64,000 nucleotides of DNA from Neptunitalea lumnitzerae (GCF_027924185.1 NZ_BRVO01000001.1:1488001-1552000), one strand, 5' to 3'; shown: positions 8,542-18,200, numbered from the stretch's first letter. Notes: a model not told the origin generated them from the sequence alone. Numbers and translations are program-made.

Positions 8542-9792
8542 ATGTTTGCTGAAATAATTACCATTGGGGATGAGATTCTCATTGGTCAGATCATAGATAC
8601 TAACTCTGCTTATATAGCTAAAGAGCTGAATAAAATAGGAGTAGGAGTGTATCAGATTTCTTCTGTTCAAGATACTGAAGCACATATTTTAAATGCCTTA
8701 GAAGAGGCGTCTTCTAGAGTAGATATTGTTATTATTACGGGTGGGCTAGGGCCTACAAAAGACGATATTACCAAGCACACTATTTGTAAATATTTTAATG
8801 ATACCTTGGTTCAAGATGATGCCGTGTTGGCTCATGTAGAGGAGTTGTTTGCTAAGTACATAAAAAGTACACCTATATCCGACCTTAATAGAAAGCAGGC
8901 TTTGGTACCTTCAAAAGCAACTGTGTTGATGAATTTGTTTGGTACTGCGCCGGGAATGTGGATAGAAGATAAAGGAAAAATATTTATTTCAATGCCTGGG
9001 GTGCCTTTTGAAATGAAAGGTTTGGTAGAGCGCGAAGTATTACCTAGGCTACAGTCTAAATTTACATTGCCATATATTATTCATAAAACGGTTTTAACTG
9101 CTGGTTTAGGGGAGAGTGCTATTGCTGAAAAATTAGATGCTTGGGAAGATACATTGCCTGAGTTTGTAAAGCTAGCTTATTTGCCTAATTTTGGTAGAGT
9201 AAGATTACGTTTTACAGCTAAAGGAGCTGATAAAGAGGTGTTAGAGCTTGCGTTGAATGCAAAAGTAAAAGAGCTTCATGAGTTGATAGGAGATATTATA
9301 TATGGCTATGAAGATGATGGTGATATAGAAGTTTTGATAGGGCAGCTCTTAAAACAAGAAGCAGCTACTTTAGCAACTGCTGAAAGTTGTACAGGAGGTA
9401 AGATTGCAGAGTTGGTAACATCGGTGCCTGGTGCTTCTGAGTATTTTAAAGGTGCTGTAGTAAGTTATGCTACCGAAGTTAAAGAAAAGGTGTTAGGAGT
9501 GCCTAATGAGGTAATAAAAGCACATTCTGTAGTGAGTGCTGAGGTGGTAGAGTTGATGGCTTTAAATGTAAAAGAGCTGTTGGCAACAGACTATGCAATT
9601 GCAACAACTGGGAATGCCGGACCAGAAAAAGGAGATTCTGATGCCGAAATAGGTACAGTTTTTATTGCTTTGGCCGGACCTAAGGGGGTGATTTCTAAAA
9701 AGTTTAATTTTGGTAAAAACCGCGAAAGGGTTGTTAATAAAGCGGTTTTGGAGAGTTTTGAGCTTTTAAAAAATGAAATTATAAAAAAATAA
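8542..9792 (+). CDS. cinA: CinA-family nicotinamide-nucleotide amidohydrolase
   Basis: 416 residues, the normal length of full CinA. The N-terminal molybdopterin-binding-like (COG1058) domain is marked by [19 protein letters not shown] and [11 protein letters not shown]. The C-terminal PncC domain (about 255-412) is marked by [14 protein letters not shown] and ATTGNAGP. CinA combines ADP-ribose pyrophosphatase and NMN deamidase activity in pyridine-nucleotide salvage. It ends the compact run that starts with the exonuclease and starts 6 bases after the Hpt gene. Confidence 0.93.
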   Translation: MFAEIITIGDEILIGQIIDTNSAYIAKELNKIGVGVYQISSVQDTEAHILNALEEASSRVDIVIITGGLGPTKDDITKHTICKYFNDTLVQDDAVLAHVEELFAKYIKSTPISDLNRKQALVPSKATVLMNLFGTAPGMWIEDKGKIFISMPGVPFEMKGLVEREVLPRLQSKFTLPYIIHKTVLTAGLGESAIAEKLDAWEDTLPEFVKLAYLPNFGRVRLRFTAKGADKEVLELALNAKVKELHELIGDIIYGYEDDGDIEVLIGQLLKQEAATLATAESCTGGKIAELVTSVPGASEYFKGAVVSYATEVKEKVLGVPNEVIKAHSVVSAEVVELMALNVKELLATDYAIATTGNAGPEKGDSDAEIGTVFIALAGPKGVISKKFNFGKNRERVVNKAVLESFELLKNEIIKK

Positions 9793-9802
9793 AGAATCTA
9801 AC

Positions 9803-9833
9803 TTGCGCGTTCAAATTATAATTCGTTAATTTG
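9803..9833 (+). promoter_or_regulatory. candidate promoter of the rpmB-rpmG-DUF4295 operon
   Basis: TTG at 9803-9805 lies 20 bases before TTAATTTG (9826-9833), which matches the Bacteroidota -7 element except for its second base. The ATG of rpmB is 35 bases further on. Confidence 0.45.
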
Positions 9834-9868
9834 CACCCTGTTTTAAATAACACAAAAGAAATAAGAAG

Positions 9869-10108
9869 ATGTCAAGAGTTTGTGAACTAACTGGTAAGAA
9901 AGCTATGGTGGGAAATAATGTTTCTCACGCAATGAACAAGACTAAGCGTAAATTTAACGCTAACTTAACTAAGAAACGTTTCTATATTCCTGAGGAAGAT
10001 AGATGGATTACGTTAAAAGTTTCAGCAGCAGCTATTAAAAATATCAACAAGAAAGGTATTTCTGCTGTTTTAAAAGAAGCTAAAGCTAAAGGTTATTTAA
10101 CCAAGTAA
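9869..10108 (+). CDS. rpmB: 50S ribosomal protein bL28
   Basis: 79 residues starting [21 protein letters not shown], the typical bL28 N-terminus, with the basic stretch [15 protein letters not shown] and [14 protein letters not shown]. It is a structural component of the large ribosomal subunit. It is first in a three-gene operon with rpmG (14 bases on) and a DUF4295 gene. Confidence 0.97.
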   Translation: MSRVCELTGKKAMVGNNVSHAMNKTKRKFNANLTKKRFYIPEEDRWITLKVSAAAIKNINKKGISAVLKEAKAKGYLTK

Positions 10109-10122
10109 AATATTTTTGGACG

Positions 10123-10305
10123 ATGGCAAAGAAAGGTAATAGAATTCAGGTTATATTAGAATGTACAGAGCATAAAGAAAGTGGTATGCCAGGTACTTCT
10201 CGTTATATTACAACAAAGAACAAAAAGAATACTCCAGACAGATTAGAGATTAAGAAATTTAATCCTATCTTAAAGAGAATGACTGTACATAAAGAAATCA
10301 AATAA
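10123..10305 (+). CDS. rpmG: 50S ribosomal protein bL33
   Basis: 60 residues with the bL33 pattern: [39 protein letters not shown] and [16 protein letters not shown]. Only one of the cysteines of zinc-binding bL33 remains (Cys14), so this is the zinc-free form. It lies between rpmB and the DUF4295 gene in a conserved flavobacterial order. Confidence 0.97.
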   Translation: MAKKGNRIQVILECTEHKESGMPGTSRYITTKNKKNTPDRLEIKKFNPILKRMTVHKEIK

Positions 10306-10317
10306 TTTAACTAAGTC

Positions 10318-10473
10318 ATGGCAAAGAAAACGGTAGCAACTTTACAAACAAGTTCGAAAAGATTAACAAAGGCTATGAAAATGGTGAAGTCTCCTAAAAC
10401 TGGAGCTTACACTTTCGTAGAGTCTGTAATGACACCAGAATTAGTTAACGACTGGTTAGCTAAACAAAAATAA
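10318..10473 (+). CDS. DUF4295 small basic protein, probable ribosomal protein
   Basis: 51 residues (MAKKTVATLQTSSKRLTKAM, then KSPKTGAYTFVESVMTPELV), strongly basic, 12 bases after rpmG. DUF4295 proteins are found across Bacteroidota in exactly this position. I believe this family is the lineage-specific ribosomal protein named bL38 in a Flavobacterium johnsoniae ribosome structure, but I recall this from memory and cannot check it. Operon position and composition support a ribosomal role independently. Confidence 0.85.
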   Translation: MAKKTVATLQTSSKRLTKAMKMVKSPKTGAYTFVESVMTPELVNDWLAKQK

Positions 10474-10507
10474 TAACAGTTCACAAAGTTATTTATTTAT
10501 AATATAT

Positions 10508-10540
10508 AGCTGCTTTCTATTTTAGAGAGCAGCTTTTTTT
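10508..10540 (+). terminator. Rho-independent terminator of the rpmB operon
   Basis: The inverted repeat AGCTGCT ... AGCAGCT, extended by TCTA/TAGA inside, is followed by seven T bases. It lies 35 bases after the DUF4295 stop. Confidence 0.85.
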
Positions 10541-10623
10541 ATATTCCTGTGGTATTTGCTGGTTGGAATTTGTTAATTTCAACTAAAACGCTTTATTTTA
10601 GCTTAATATTTACTTTTAATACA

Positions 10624-11577
10624 ATGAGTTTATTTAAACGCATATTTTCCTCAGAAAAAAAGGAAACTTTAGATAAGGGTTTAGAGAAATCTAAGGATAG
10701 TTTTTTTTCTAAACTGTCAAAAGCTGTAGCTGGAAAATCAAAGGTTGATGATGATGTTCTGGATAATCTGGAAGAGGTTTTAGTTACTAGTGATGTTGGT
10801 GTGGAAACTACATTGAAGATTATTGAGCGTATTGAAGAGCGTGTTGCAAAGGATAAGTATTTAGGTACTTCTGAATTGAATGTGATTCTTAGAGAAGAGA
10901 TTGCTAATTTATTGGCTGAAAATAACTCTGGAGAAGAAACTGAATTTGTGGTGCCTGGTAATAAAAAGCCATACGTTTTAATGGTGGTGGGTGTAAATGG
11001 TGTTGGTAAAACAACTACCATTGGTAAATTGGCGTACCAATTTAAAAAGAGTGGTAAAAAAGTGGTTTTAGGTGCTGCAGATACCTTTAGAGCAGCAGCT
11101 ATAGATCAGCTACAAATATGGGCAGACAGAGTTGATATTCCTATTGTAAAGCAACAAATGGGTAGTGACCCGGCTTCTGTTGCATTTGATACTTTAAAGT
11201 CTGCTGTTACTATGGATGCTGATGTGGTTATAATTGATACTGCAGGTAGGCTTCATAATAAGGTTAATTTAATGAATGAGCTTTCAAAAGTAAAGCGTGT
11301 AATGCAAAAAGTAATACCAGATGCCCCGCATGATGTATTATTAGTATTAGATGGTTCTACTGGACAAAATGCTTTTGAACAGGCTAAACAATTTACCAAA
11401 GCAACAGAGGTTACTTCTTTAGCGGTTACAAAATTAGATGGTACTGCTAAGGGTGGTGTAGTTATTGGTATTTCAGATCAATTTAAAATTCCGGTTAGAT
11501 ACATTGGTGTAGGAGAAGGAATTGAAGATCTGCAAGTATTCAATAAATTTGAATTTGTAGATTCCTTTTTTAAATAA
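10624..11577 (+). CDS. ftsY: signal recognition particle receptor FtsY
   Basis: 317 residues with the SRP-GTPase NG domain: helical N domain (about 25-90), G1 loop GVNGVGKTTT, the DTFRAAAIDQL insertion-box motif, DTAGR (G3), TKLDGTAKGG (G4 and following) and YIGVGEGIEDLQVF at the C-terminus. The acidic A domain of Gram-negative FtsY is almost absent, as is common in Bacteroidota. FtsY docks ribosome-SRP complexes at the SecYEG translocon. I chose ATG 10624 (MSLFKRIFSSEKKE); the 25 residues from an earlier ATG at 10549 look like untranslated leader. Its stop overlaps the next start by one base. Confidence 0.95.
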   Translation: MSLFKRIFSSEKKETLDKGLEKSKDSFFSKLSKAVAGKSKVDDDVLDNLEEVLVTSDVGVETTLKIIERIEERVAKDKYLGTSELNVILREEIANLLAENNSGEETEFVVPGNKKPYVLMVVGVNGVGKTTTIGKLAYQFKKSGKKVVLGAADTFRAAAIDQLQIWADRVDIPIVKQQMGSDPASVAFDTLKSAVTMDADVVIIDTAGRLHNKVNLMNELSKVKRVMQKVIPDAPHDVLLVLDGSTGQNAFEQAKQFTKATEVTSLAVTKLDGTAKGGVVIGISDQFKIPVRYIGVGEGIEDLQVFNKFEFVDSFFK

Positions 11578-11858
11578 TGAGGGATAGAACAGGTTTGTTG
11601 AAAGTAGCCCAAAGGGTTGTTGTATTTTATTGCTTCTTTTATAGCATAGTAAAAGTGTATGCTATCATAAAGGGGAGCTGGTTGCTCCCTAATCTCATGA
11701 TAATTCTTGGCTTATTAGTACTTGGTGCTATTGGAGCTTATTTAATGAAAATTCATAAGTATACCTGGATATACGCAGGTATAGGAGTGGTTTTAATTTC
11801 TGCTTTGCGTTATTATGAGGTGGAATGGGTAACTGCTATGCACGAATTTTTCGGATAG
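11577..11858 (+). CDS. small membrane protein of unknown function
   Basis: 93 residues with three likely membrane helices (about 15-32, 37-55 and 62-78) and short polar ends. I do not recognise the family. It starts at TAATG, overlapping the ftsY stop by one base, so its translation is probably coupled to ftsY. That suggests an inner-membrane protein made together with the SRP receptor, but no function can be assigned from the sequence. Confidence 0.7.
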   Translation: MRDRTGLLKVAQRVVVFYCFFYSIVKVYAIIKGSWLLPNLMIILGLLVLGAIGAYLMKIHKYTWIYAGIGVVLISALRYYEVEWVTAMHEFFG

Positions 11859-11895
11859 ATTTTCATATTTTTTCTAATATAATCTCATACAATCA

Positions 11896-13530
11896 ATGAT
11901 TACAGTTGATGCTATTAAGGTGGAGTTCGGAGGAACCACCTTGTTTGATAATGTATCATTTGCCATTAATGAAAACGATAAAATTGCATTAATGGGTAAA
12001 AATGGTGCAGGTAAGTCTACTTTAATGAAAATTATTGCTGGCTTAGCTAAGCCTACATCTGGGGCAGTATCGGTACCTAAAGAAAGAACCATTGCATATT
12101 TGCCACAGCATTTGTTAACAGAAGATAATGCAACCGTTTTTGAAGAAAGTTCTAAAGCATTCGCTACTATTTTTTCTATGAAGGAAGAAATGGATGCTAT
12201 TAATGAAGAGCTTACTGTAAGAACAGATTATGAGAGTGATGCTTATATGAAGCTTATAGAGCGTGTTTCTGAGCTTAGTGAAAAGTATTATGCTATAGAA
12301 GAGATTAATTATGAGGCAGAAGTTGAAAAGATTCTTCTTGGTTTAGGGTTTGTTCGTTCCGATTTTAACAGGCCTACCTCTGAGTTTAGCGGTGGTTGGC
12401 GTATGCGAATTGAACTGGCTAAGCTACTGTTGCAAAAGCCTGATTTAATTTTGCTAGATGAGCCGACTAACCATATGGATATTGAGAGTGTGCAATGGTT
12501 AGAAGAGTTTTTAATAAATAGTGCTAATGCTGTAATGGTAATATCGCATGATAGGGCTTTTGTAGATAATATTACCAATAGAACTATAGAGGTTACTATG
12601 GGGCGTATTTATGATTATAAAGCTAAATATTCCGATTATTTAGTGTTACGACAAGAGCGAAGAGCGCACCAACAAAAGGCATACGATGAGCAGCAAAAAA
12701 TGATTGCTGAAACCAAAGAATTTATAGAGCGTTTTAAAGGAACTTATTCTAAAACCTTACAGGTTCAATCTAGAGTTAAAATGTTGGAAAAATTAGATAT
12801 GGTTCAGGTGGATGAAGTAGACACGTCTGCACTTAATTTAAGATTTCCTCCTTCTCCAAGATCTGGCCAGTATCCGTTAACGGTTTCAGATTTATCTAAA
12901 AGTTATGACGATCATGTAGTGTTTTCTAATGCTTCTTTAGTTGTTGAAAGAGGGGAGAAGGTTGCTTTTGTGGGGAGAAATGGTGAAGGTAAATCTACCA
13001 TGATTAAAGCAATTATGGGTGAGATTGATTTTGAAGGTGGTTTACAATTAGGACACAATGTGAAGATTGGATATTTTGCTCAGAATCAAGCGTCGTTGTT
13101 AGATGAGTCACTTTCTGTATTTGAAACTATAGATGTAATAGCAGAAGGAGATATAAGAACTAAAATAAAAGATATTTTAGGGGCTTTTATGTTTGGTGGA
13201 GATGATGTGACTAAAAGGGTGAAAGTATTGTCAGGGGGCGAGAAAACACGTTTGGCAATGATAAAATTGTTGTTAGAGCCTGTGAATCTTTTAATTTTAG
13301 ATGAGCCTACTAACCACTTAGATATGAAAACTAAGGATATTATTAAGGAAGCTCTAAAAGATTTTGACGGTACCTTAATCTTGGTTTCTCACGATAGAGA
13401 TTTCTTAGATGGATTGGTTACTAAAGTTTTTGAGTTTGGTAATAAAAGAGTAAAGGAACATTTTGAAGATATTAATGGCTTCCTTGCCATGAAAAAAATG
13501 GAAAACCTTAAAGATATTGAACGAAAATAG
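11896..13530 (+). CDS. ABC-F family ATPase
   Basis: 544 residues with two ABC ATPase domains and no membrane segments. Domain 1: Walker A GKNGAGKST, signature FSGGWRMR, Walker B LILLDEPTNHMD. The linker (about 240-300) is helical and charged, as in ABC-F proteins. Domain 2: Walker A GRNGEGKST, signature LSGGEKTR, LLILDEPTNHLD. ABC-F proteins act at the ribosomal E site and tune translation; some give antibiotic resistance. Similarity to the Uup/EttA/YbiT group is clear, but the exact subfamily cannot be settled by eye. Confidence 0.9.
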   Translation: MITVDAIKVEFGGTTLFDNVSFAINENDKIALMGKNGAGKSTLMKIIAGLAKPTSGAVSVPKERTIAYLPQHLLTEDNATVFEESSKAFATIFSMKEEMDAINEELTVRTDYESDAYMKLIERVSELSEKYYAIEEINYEAEVEKILLGLGFVRSDFNRPTSEFSGGWRMRIELAKLLLQKPDLILLDEPTNHMDIESVQWLEEFLINSANAVMVISHDRAFVDNITNRTIEVTMGRIYDYKAKYSDYLVLRQERRAHQQKAYDEQQKMIAETKEFIERFKGTYSKTLQVQSRVKMLEKLDMVQVDEVDTSALNLRFPPSPRSGQYPLTVSDLSKSYDDHVVFSNASLVVERGEKVAFVGRNGEGKSTMIKAIMGEIDFEGGLQLGHNVKIGYFAQNQASLLDESLSVFETIDVIAEGDIRTKIKDILGAFMFGGDDVTKRVKVLSGGEKTRLAMIKLLLEPVNLLILDEPTNHLDMKTKDIIKEALKDFDGTLILVSHDRDFLDGLVTKVFEFGNKRVKEHFEDINGFLAMKKMENLKDIERK

Positions 13531-13573
13531 TGAGTAGTTTTCTTTTAGAGAATAGCTTATAAAATACCAGAAA

Positions 13574-13605
13574 TAAAAAAGCCTGTCAATTGACAGGCTT
13601 TTTTA
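13574..13605. terminator. bidirectional terminator between ABC-F and OmpA genes
   Basis: A perfect palindrome centred on CAATTG (AAGCCTGTCAATTGACAGG and on) has six A bases before and six T bases after. It can stop transcription from both convergent genes. Confidence 0.9.
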
Positions 13606-13621
13606 ATATGCTATATTTTTA

Positions 13622-15244
13622 TTAGTTAAGCGCTACAGTAGTGTTTGTTTTTGCTTTAACTCTAATTTGTACTCTTCTGTTTTGAGAAAGTTGAGACTCG
13701 TCACATTCGTCACAACTTAATGTTGGGTGGTGTTCACCGTAAGCATTTACATTAATAATTGAAGCATCAACGTTTGTGTTTGCTATGATGAAATCTTTAA
13801 CTGCTTCACCTCTTCTTTCAGATAATTTCTGGTTGTAATCATCAGAACTTCTTGAGTCAGCAAAAGCTTCAATTGTAATTTCATAAGCATCAGTAGTTCC
13901 TAATTCTTGAATTAAGTCGTTTAACTCGTCAGCACTTACAGTTGCTTTGTTAGTGTCAAATAAAACAACTTTATCTAAAATGAATTCTTCAGCATATAAT
14001 GGCTCAACTTTTTCAAGAGGAATAATCTCATTGTAAACAAAGTCAGCTTTATCACCGTCTAATGCTTCAAATCCTTTAATGTTTTGCTTAAATCCTTCTT
14101 TCTCTGTGTAAATAGCGTAAGAAGCGTATGGTAAAACATTTAAGTGAATTTGTCCGTTTTCATCGGTAGTTGTAGTAGCGTACACTCTGTTGTACTCGTC
14201 TTTAATAATAACATTTGCATTTGCTAATGGACTGTTGTTATCATCAAGAATTATAATATCTAAGAATTGTTTGATTTTGTCTCTACTAAAAGCATACATA
14301 TCGTAACCACCTTTACCACCTTCTCTGTTAGAAGTAAAGAAACCTTCGTCTTGAGCGTCAATCATAAAACCAAAGTCATCAGAGATACTGTTTATAGATG
14401 ATCCCATGTTTACTGGGAAGTGGAATTTATTGTTGATAAACTTACTTTCAAAGATGTCAAAACCTCCTAAACCGTAATGTCCTTCAGATGAGAAATATAA
14501 AGCGTTGTTTAGGTAGTAAGGATAATTTTCGTCTTTAGAAGTGTTTATTTGGTTTCCTAAGTTTCTTGGTGTTCCACAAGAACCATCTTCTGCAATATTC
14601 ACCACAAAAATATCGTATCCTCCTAAAGTTCCTGGCATGTTAGATGCAAAGAAAAGTTGACTACCGTCTTTGGATATGTATGGTGTATCATAGTCGAAAC
14701 CTTCCATGTTAAAATCTAACATTTCAAGATTTACCCATTGTCTTTCTTTTTTATCTAAAACAGCTCTAAATATTTTTAAAGGCTCTTTATCTCCTTCTTG
14801 TACATTTCTAGTAAAGTATACAGTTTTCTCATCACCTGTAAAACTAACGTGAGTTTGGTTTGTCTTTTGTTGATTTAAAACACTAGAGAAAAAAGTTGAG
14901 TGAACAATCTCTCTATCTTTAGCGATGTCTCCACAAAATAACTCTTTGTAAGCCTCATTAGTGTTAGGATCGATCTCAGATTTGAAAAGACCAATTTTTT
15001 TAGCTGAAGAATAAATTAACTTATTCTTGTATACGTGATTTGTAAGATCTGAGAACTCACTATTTACTTCAAGGTTTTTAACTTCGTAGTTAAATCCGCT
15101 TGGATCTAATTTGTTGATTCTTCTTTCTCTAATCGGAAAACGTTCAACTGAATTATTCCCTTCTGCGATTGCAACATCTTCCTGAGCATTGATTCCTGTT
15201 AAAGATGCAAAAAATAATAATGCGATTAAATTTAAAGTTTTCAT
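13622..15244 (-). CDS. OmpA-family lipid-free outer-membrane protein with PD40 repeats
   Basis: 540 residues: signal peptide (MKTLNLIALLFFASLTGINA), WD40-like PD40 propeller repeats (about 90-330, e.g. YISKDGSQLFFASNMPGTLGG and FFTSNREGGKGGYDMY), a carboxypeptidase-regulatory-like domain (about 335-410) and a C-terminal OmpA peptidoglycan-binding domain (430-535, with ADSRSSDDYNQKLSERRGEAV). This layout resembles PorE/SprE-associated OmpA proteins of Bacteroidota but lacks their TPR region. It probably links the outer membrane to peptidoglycan. It stands alone, with its own promoter and terminator. It carries Cys-X2-Cys near the end (LSCDECDES). Confidence 0.88.
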   Translation of the reverse strand: MKTLNLIALLFFASLTGINAQEDVAIAEGNNSVERFPIRERRINKLDPSGFNYEVKNLEVNSEFSDLTNHVYKNKLIYSSAKKIGLFKSEIDPNTNEAYKELFCGDIAKDREIVHSTFFSSVLNQQKTNQTHVSFTGDEKTVYFTRNVQEGDKEPLKIFRAVLDKKERQWVNLEMLDFNMEGFDYDTPYISKDGSQLFFASNMPGTLGGYDIFVVNIAEDGSCGTPRNLGNQINTSKDENYPYYLNNALYFSSEGHYGLGGFDIFESKFINNKFHFPVNMGSSINSISDDFGFMIDAQDEGFFTSNREGGKGGYDMYAFSRDKIKQFLDIIILDDNNSPLANANVIIKDEYNRVYATTTTDENGQIHLNVLPYASYAIYTEKEGFKQNIKGFEALDGDKADFVYNEIIPLEKVEPLYAEEFILDKVVLFDTNKATVSADELNDLIQELGTTDAYEITIEAFADSRSSDDYNQKLSERRGEAVKDFIIANTNVDASIINVNAYGEHHPTLSCDECDESQLSQNRRVQIRVKAKTNTTVALN

Positions 15245-15279
15245 TTCGATTTCGGTTTAAGTATTTTTTAGCGACACTT

Positions 15280-15311
15280 CAAAAGTACTACTAGAACCCT
15301 CCGGAATACAA
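15280..15311 (-). promoter_or_regulatory. promoter of the OmpA-family gene
   Basis: On the minus strand TTG (complement of 15309-15311) is followed after 21 bases by TACTTTTG (complement of 15280-15287), a full TAnnTTTG match. The start codon is 36 bases downstream. Confidence 0.7.
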
Positions 15312-15416
15312 AAATGTAAAACCTTATTTGTTAAGTTGTTAGTTATCCTCGATTAACTGCATAATTTGTTACTTTTAAGTTTGTGTTAAGCGTATAAAAA
15401 TATGTAAAGTGGTGAT

Positions 15417-16943
15417 TTATAGCATTATAGTTTGATTCATTTTAAGTAATTCCTCGATGTAACTCCTGTGGTTAGACAGTCTTGGTATTTTATGTTGTCC
15501 CCCGAGTTTATTATGTTTTTTAAGCCAATTGTAGAATAATTTTTCTCTAGCAATGTGAACTTTAGGTAAGTTTAGCGTTATGTTTAAATAACGTTTGGCT
15601 TCATAATCTGAGTTAAGTTCCATTAGTTTCTTGTCGAGAATAATGGTAAACTCTGTTAGGTTATTCGGACATTTTTTAAATTCTATCATCCATTCATGTG
15701 CACCTTTTTCAGTACCTTCCATAAAAATAGGTGCAGCAGTATAATCTATTATTTCACAATCTAATTGTAAGCAAGCATGTTTTAAAGCTTCTTCTGCGTT
15801 TTCAATAATTAGCTCTTCACCAAAAGTATTTATGTAATGCTTGGTACGTCCGGTAATTTTAATGCGGTACGGACTTAGTGAGGTGAATCTAACAGTGTCT
15901 CCAATTATATATCTCCACAAACCTGCATTAGTAGTAATTACTACAGCATAGTTGGTGTTTAATTGTACTTGCTCTAGAGGTAGGGTTTGTTGGTTAGGGG
16001 TACCGTAGGTATCCATAGGTATAAACTCATAAAAAATACCGTAATCTAGCATCAGCAAAAGTTCCTTGCTATCGTTGGTGTCTTGTATAGCAAAAAAGCC
16101 TTCAGAAGCATTGTAGGTTTCATAATATCTAAAGTTTCCATTAGGAATGAGTTTTTGGTATTGGTCTGCGTAAGGGGTAAAGCTTACACCTCCATGAAAG
16201 TATACTTCCAAATTTTCCCATATTTCTAAAATATGTTGTTTGCCCGTTTTTTCTATCAGTTTGTTTAATAATACTAGCATCCATGAAGGAACACCAGCTA
16301 AACTGGTTACGTTTTCTTGCAGGCTTTCTTCTATAATGGCTTCCATTTTATGTTCCCATTCGCTCATTAAAGAAACCTTGTTAGAAGGGGTGCTGCTAAA
16401 TTCGGCCCACAGGGGCATATTGTCTATTAAAATGGCTGAAAGATCTCCAAAATAAGTGCCATTGTCTTCATAGATTTTTTTACTACCACCAAGGCGTAAA
16501 CTTTTACCTAAAAATAATTCAGAGTCTTCATTGTTATTTAAGTAAATACACAGCAGGTCTTTGCTAGATTTAAAATGGCAATCTTGTAAAGATTCTTCAC
16601 TTACCGGAATAAATTTACTTTTAGCGTTTGTGGTTCCACTAGATTTTGCAAACCACTTAATTTCCGTAGGCCAAAAAATATTATGCTCTCTTTTTCTACA
16701 TCTTTCTATGTAGGGCTCAAAATCTTCATACGTTGTAAGTGGTACGTTGTTTTTAAAGGCTTCGTAGTTTTTTAAACTTTCAAAATCATATTGTTTACCG
16801 TACATAGTTTCACCTGCTATATCTAATAGCTGGTGTAATAATTCATTTTGTACTTCATGTGGGTACTTTAAAAATAGTTCTATCTGATGAATTCTTTTTT
16901 TTAAAAACCAGGAAGCAACTGAATTGAATATAGGAATCGGCAT
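15417..16943 (-). CDS. GH3 family acyl-acid-amido-synthetase-like protein
   Basis: 508 residues matching bacterial members of the GH3 (auxin-responsive promoter) family of the ANL adenylating superfamily: IKWFAKSSGTTNAKSKFIP (phosphate-binding loop), FRYYETYNASEGFFAIQ, and YIIGDTVRFTSLSPYRIKITGRTKHYINTFGEEL towards the C-terminus. Plant GH3 enzymes adenylate and conjugate acids to amino acids; the bacterial substrate is not known. The neighbouring DUF2797 gene is divergently transcribed, a pairing I recall as common in Flavobacteriaceae. Confidence 0.88.
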   Translation of the reverse strand: MPIPIFNSVASWFLKKRIHQIELFLKYPHEVQNELLHQLLDIAGETMYGKQYDFESLKNYEAFKNNVPLTTYEDFEPYIERCRKREHNIFWPTEIKWFAKSSGTTNAKSKFIPVSEESLQDCHFKSSKDLLCIYLNNNEDSELFLGKSLRLGGSKKIYEDNGTYFGDLSAILIDNMPLWAEFSSTPSNKVSLMSEWEHKMEAIIEESLQENVTSLAGVPSWMLVLLNKLIEKTGKQHILEIWENLEVYFHGGVSFTPYADQYQKLIPNGNFRYYETYNASEGFFAIQDTNDSKELLLMLDYGIFYEFIPMDTYGTPNQQTLPLEQVQLNTNYAVVITTNAGLWRYIIGDTVRFTSLSPYRIKITGRTKHYINTFGEELIIENAEEALKHACLQLDCEIIDYTAAPIFMEGTEKGAHEWMIEFKKCPNNLTEFTIILDKKLMELNSDYEAKRYLNITLNLPKVHIAREKLFYNWLKKHNKLGGQHKIPRLSNHRSYIEELLKMNQTIML

Positions 16944-17073
16944 TTTTTTGGCTACTTTTACAATTGTGAATTTAATCTATTTTAAGTATCCTTAAAATAG
17001 AAATCGATTCTCTAAAATAACTATAAAATAGTTAGCTAAAATAGATAGATTAATAAAATATAAAAGATTTAAC

Positions 17074-17868
17074 ATGTTTGAAGGTGTTCTTATAAAAATG
17101 ATAACAGAATTGGCAGACCCAATACAATATTACTTGAAGTTTGCGAATGATTATATAAATATGAACCAATTACTAGACAAAAAGATAGCTATAAAATTTG
17201 TGAAGTATGAGTGTTTAAATTGTCATTTGAATAAGCCTATTTACCGTCAAGGGTTTTGTAAGTCTTGTTTTTTTGAGATACCTCAGGCAGCCGATTGGAT
17301 TATGCGCCCTGAGCTTAGTAAGGCGCATTTGAATGAGGAGGATAGAGATTTGGAATATGAGAAGAAGGTGCAGCTACAGCCTCATATTGTTTACTTAGCT
17401 AATAGTAGTAATGTGAAAGTGGGAGTTACTAGAAAAAATCAAGTGCCTACTAGATGGATAGACCAAGGGGCTCATGAAGCTATTGAGGTGGTAGAAGTAC
17501 CTAATAGATATTTAGCTGGTATAACAGAGGTGGCGTTGAAAGATCATGTGGGTGATAAAACCAACTGGAGAACCATGTTGAAAAATGAGATTAAGGATGA
17601 AGATCTTCAGGAATGGAAACATAAATTAAAGGAGTTTTTACCAGAAGAAGTTCAGGAATATTATTTGCCTAATAGCACAGAGCTTAATTTGAATTTTCCC
17701 GTATTGGAATATCCTACGAAATTAAAAAGTTTGAATTTAGAGAAGACACCCGAGTATGAAGGGGTGCTGAAAGGTATTAAAGGGCAGTATTTAATTTTTG
17801 AAGATAATACGGTTTTTAATGTAAGAGGTAACGAGGGTCAGGTTGTTAATATTTCTGTAGTGCGTTAA
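17074..17868 (+). CDS. DUF2797 protein with zinc ribbon
   Basis: 264 residues. A four-cysteine zinc-ribbon-like motif lies at about residues 47-66 (CLNCHLNKPIYRQGFCKSC). The segment LANSSNVKVGVTRKNQVPTRW follows, then WIDQGAHEAIEVVEVPNRYLAG, a GIY-YIG-like pattern known for DUF2797 proteins. The function is not established; a nuclease-like fold is only an inference from the GVTR...RWIDQGA pattern. It is divergent from the GH3 gene, and the small membrane protein gene lies 59 bases downstream. Confidence 0.8.
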   Translation: MFEGVLIKMITELADPIQYYLKFANDYINMNQLLDKKIAIKFVKYECLNCHLNKPIYRQGFCKSCFFEIPQAADWIMRPELSKAHLNEEDRDLEYEKKVQLQPHIVYLANSSNVKVGVTRKNQVPTRWIDQGAHEAIEVVEVPNRYLAGITEVALKDHVGDKTNWRTMLKNEIKDEDLQEWKHKLKEFLPEEVQEYYLPNSTELNLNFPVLEYPTKLKSLNLEKTPEYEGVLKGIKGQYLIFEDNTVFNVRGNEGQVVNISVVR

Positions 17869-17927
17869 TTGTTAGTTAAATAGAATGTGTTTGAGGTTGG
17901 TTTTAAGTATCTTAAAAAGAAAAACTT

Positions 17928-18149
17928 ATGAAGTTACCAATCTCTTTGTATGTACTTACAACCAGTTTGCTGTTAGTGGCGGTTGTAATAATGGTGGGGA
18001 TAGAGGTGCCTTTTAAATGGATTTTTATTACAACCATATTTGGGCAGGCTCTTTTAGTTTACATGGTTTATAGGGTATTAAAAGATGAATATGCTACTAC
18101 CAAAACTTTTGATAATTTTTATGAAGATTATCCCATAGAACGAAAATAA
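17928..18149 (+). CDS. small two-helix membrane protein, unknown function
   Basis: 73 residues with two hydrophobic helices (about 6-24 and 29-48) and a polar C-terminal tail (LKDEYATTKTFDNFYEDYPI). I do not recognise a named family. It sits behind DUF2797 in the same direction, and a terminator starts at its stop codon, so it is the last gene of that unit. It is real by position and composition, but no function can be proposed. Confidence 0.65.
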   Translation: MKLPISLYVLTTSLLLVAVVIMVGIEVPFKWIFITTIFGQALLVYMVYRVLKDEYATTKTFDNFYEDYPIERK

Positions 18150-18176
18150 AAAAGGCAGCTTTTAGCTGCCTTTTTT
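18148..18176. terminator. bidirectional terminator
   Basis: AAAAAAGGCAGCT, TTT loop, AGCTGCCTTTTTT: a perfect 13-base stem with A and T tracts. It serves the small membrane gene on the plus strand and the AsmA gene on the minus strand. Confidence 0.9.
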
Positions 18177-18200
18177 ATTATGTACTAATAAGTGATTTCT

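Noticed and set aside
15417-16943. Possible horizontal origin of the GH3 gene because the family is plant-linked
   Set aside because: Base composition and codon use match the neighbours, and GH3 homologues are common in Flavobacteriaceae.
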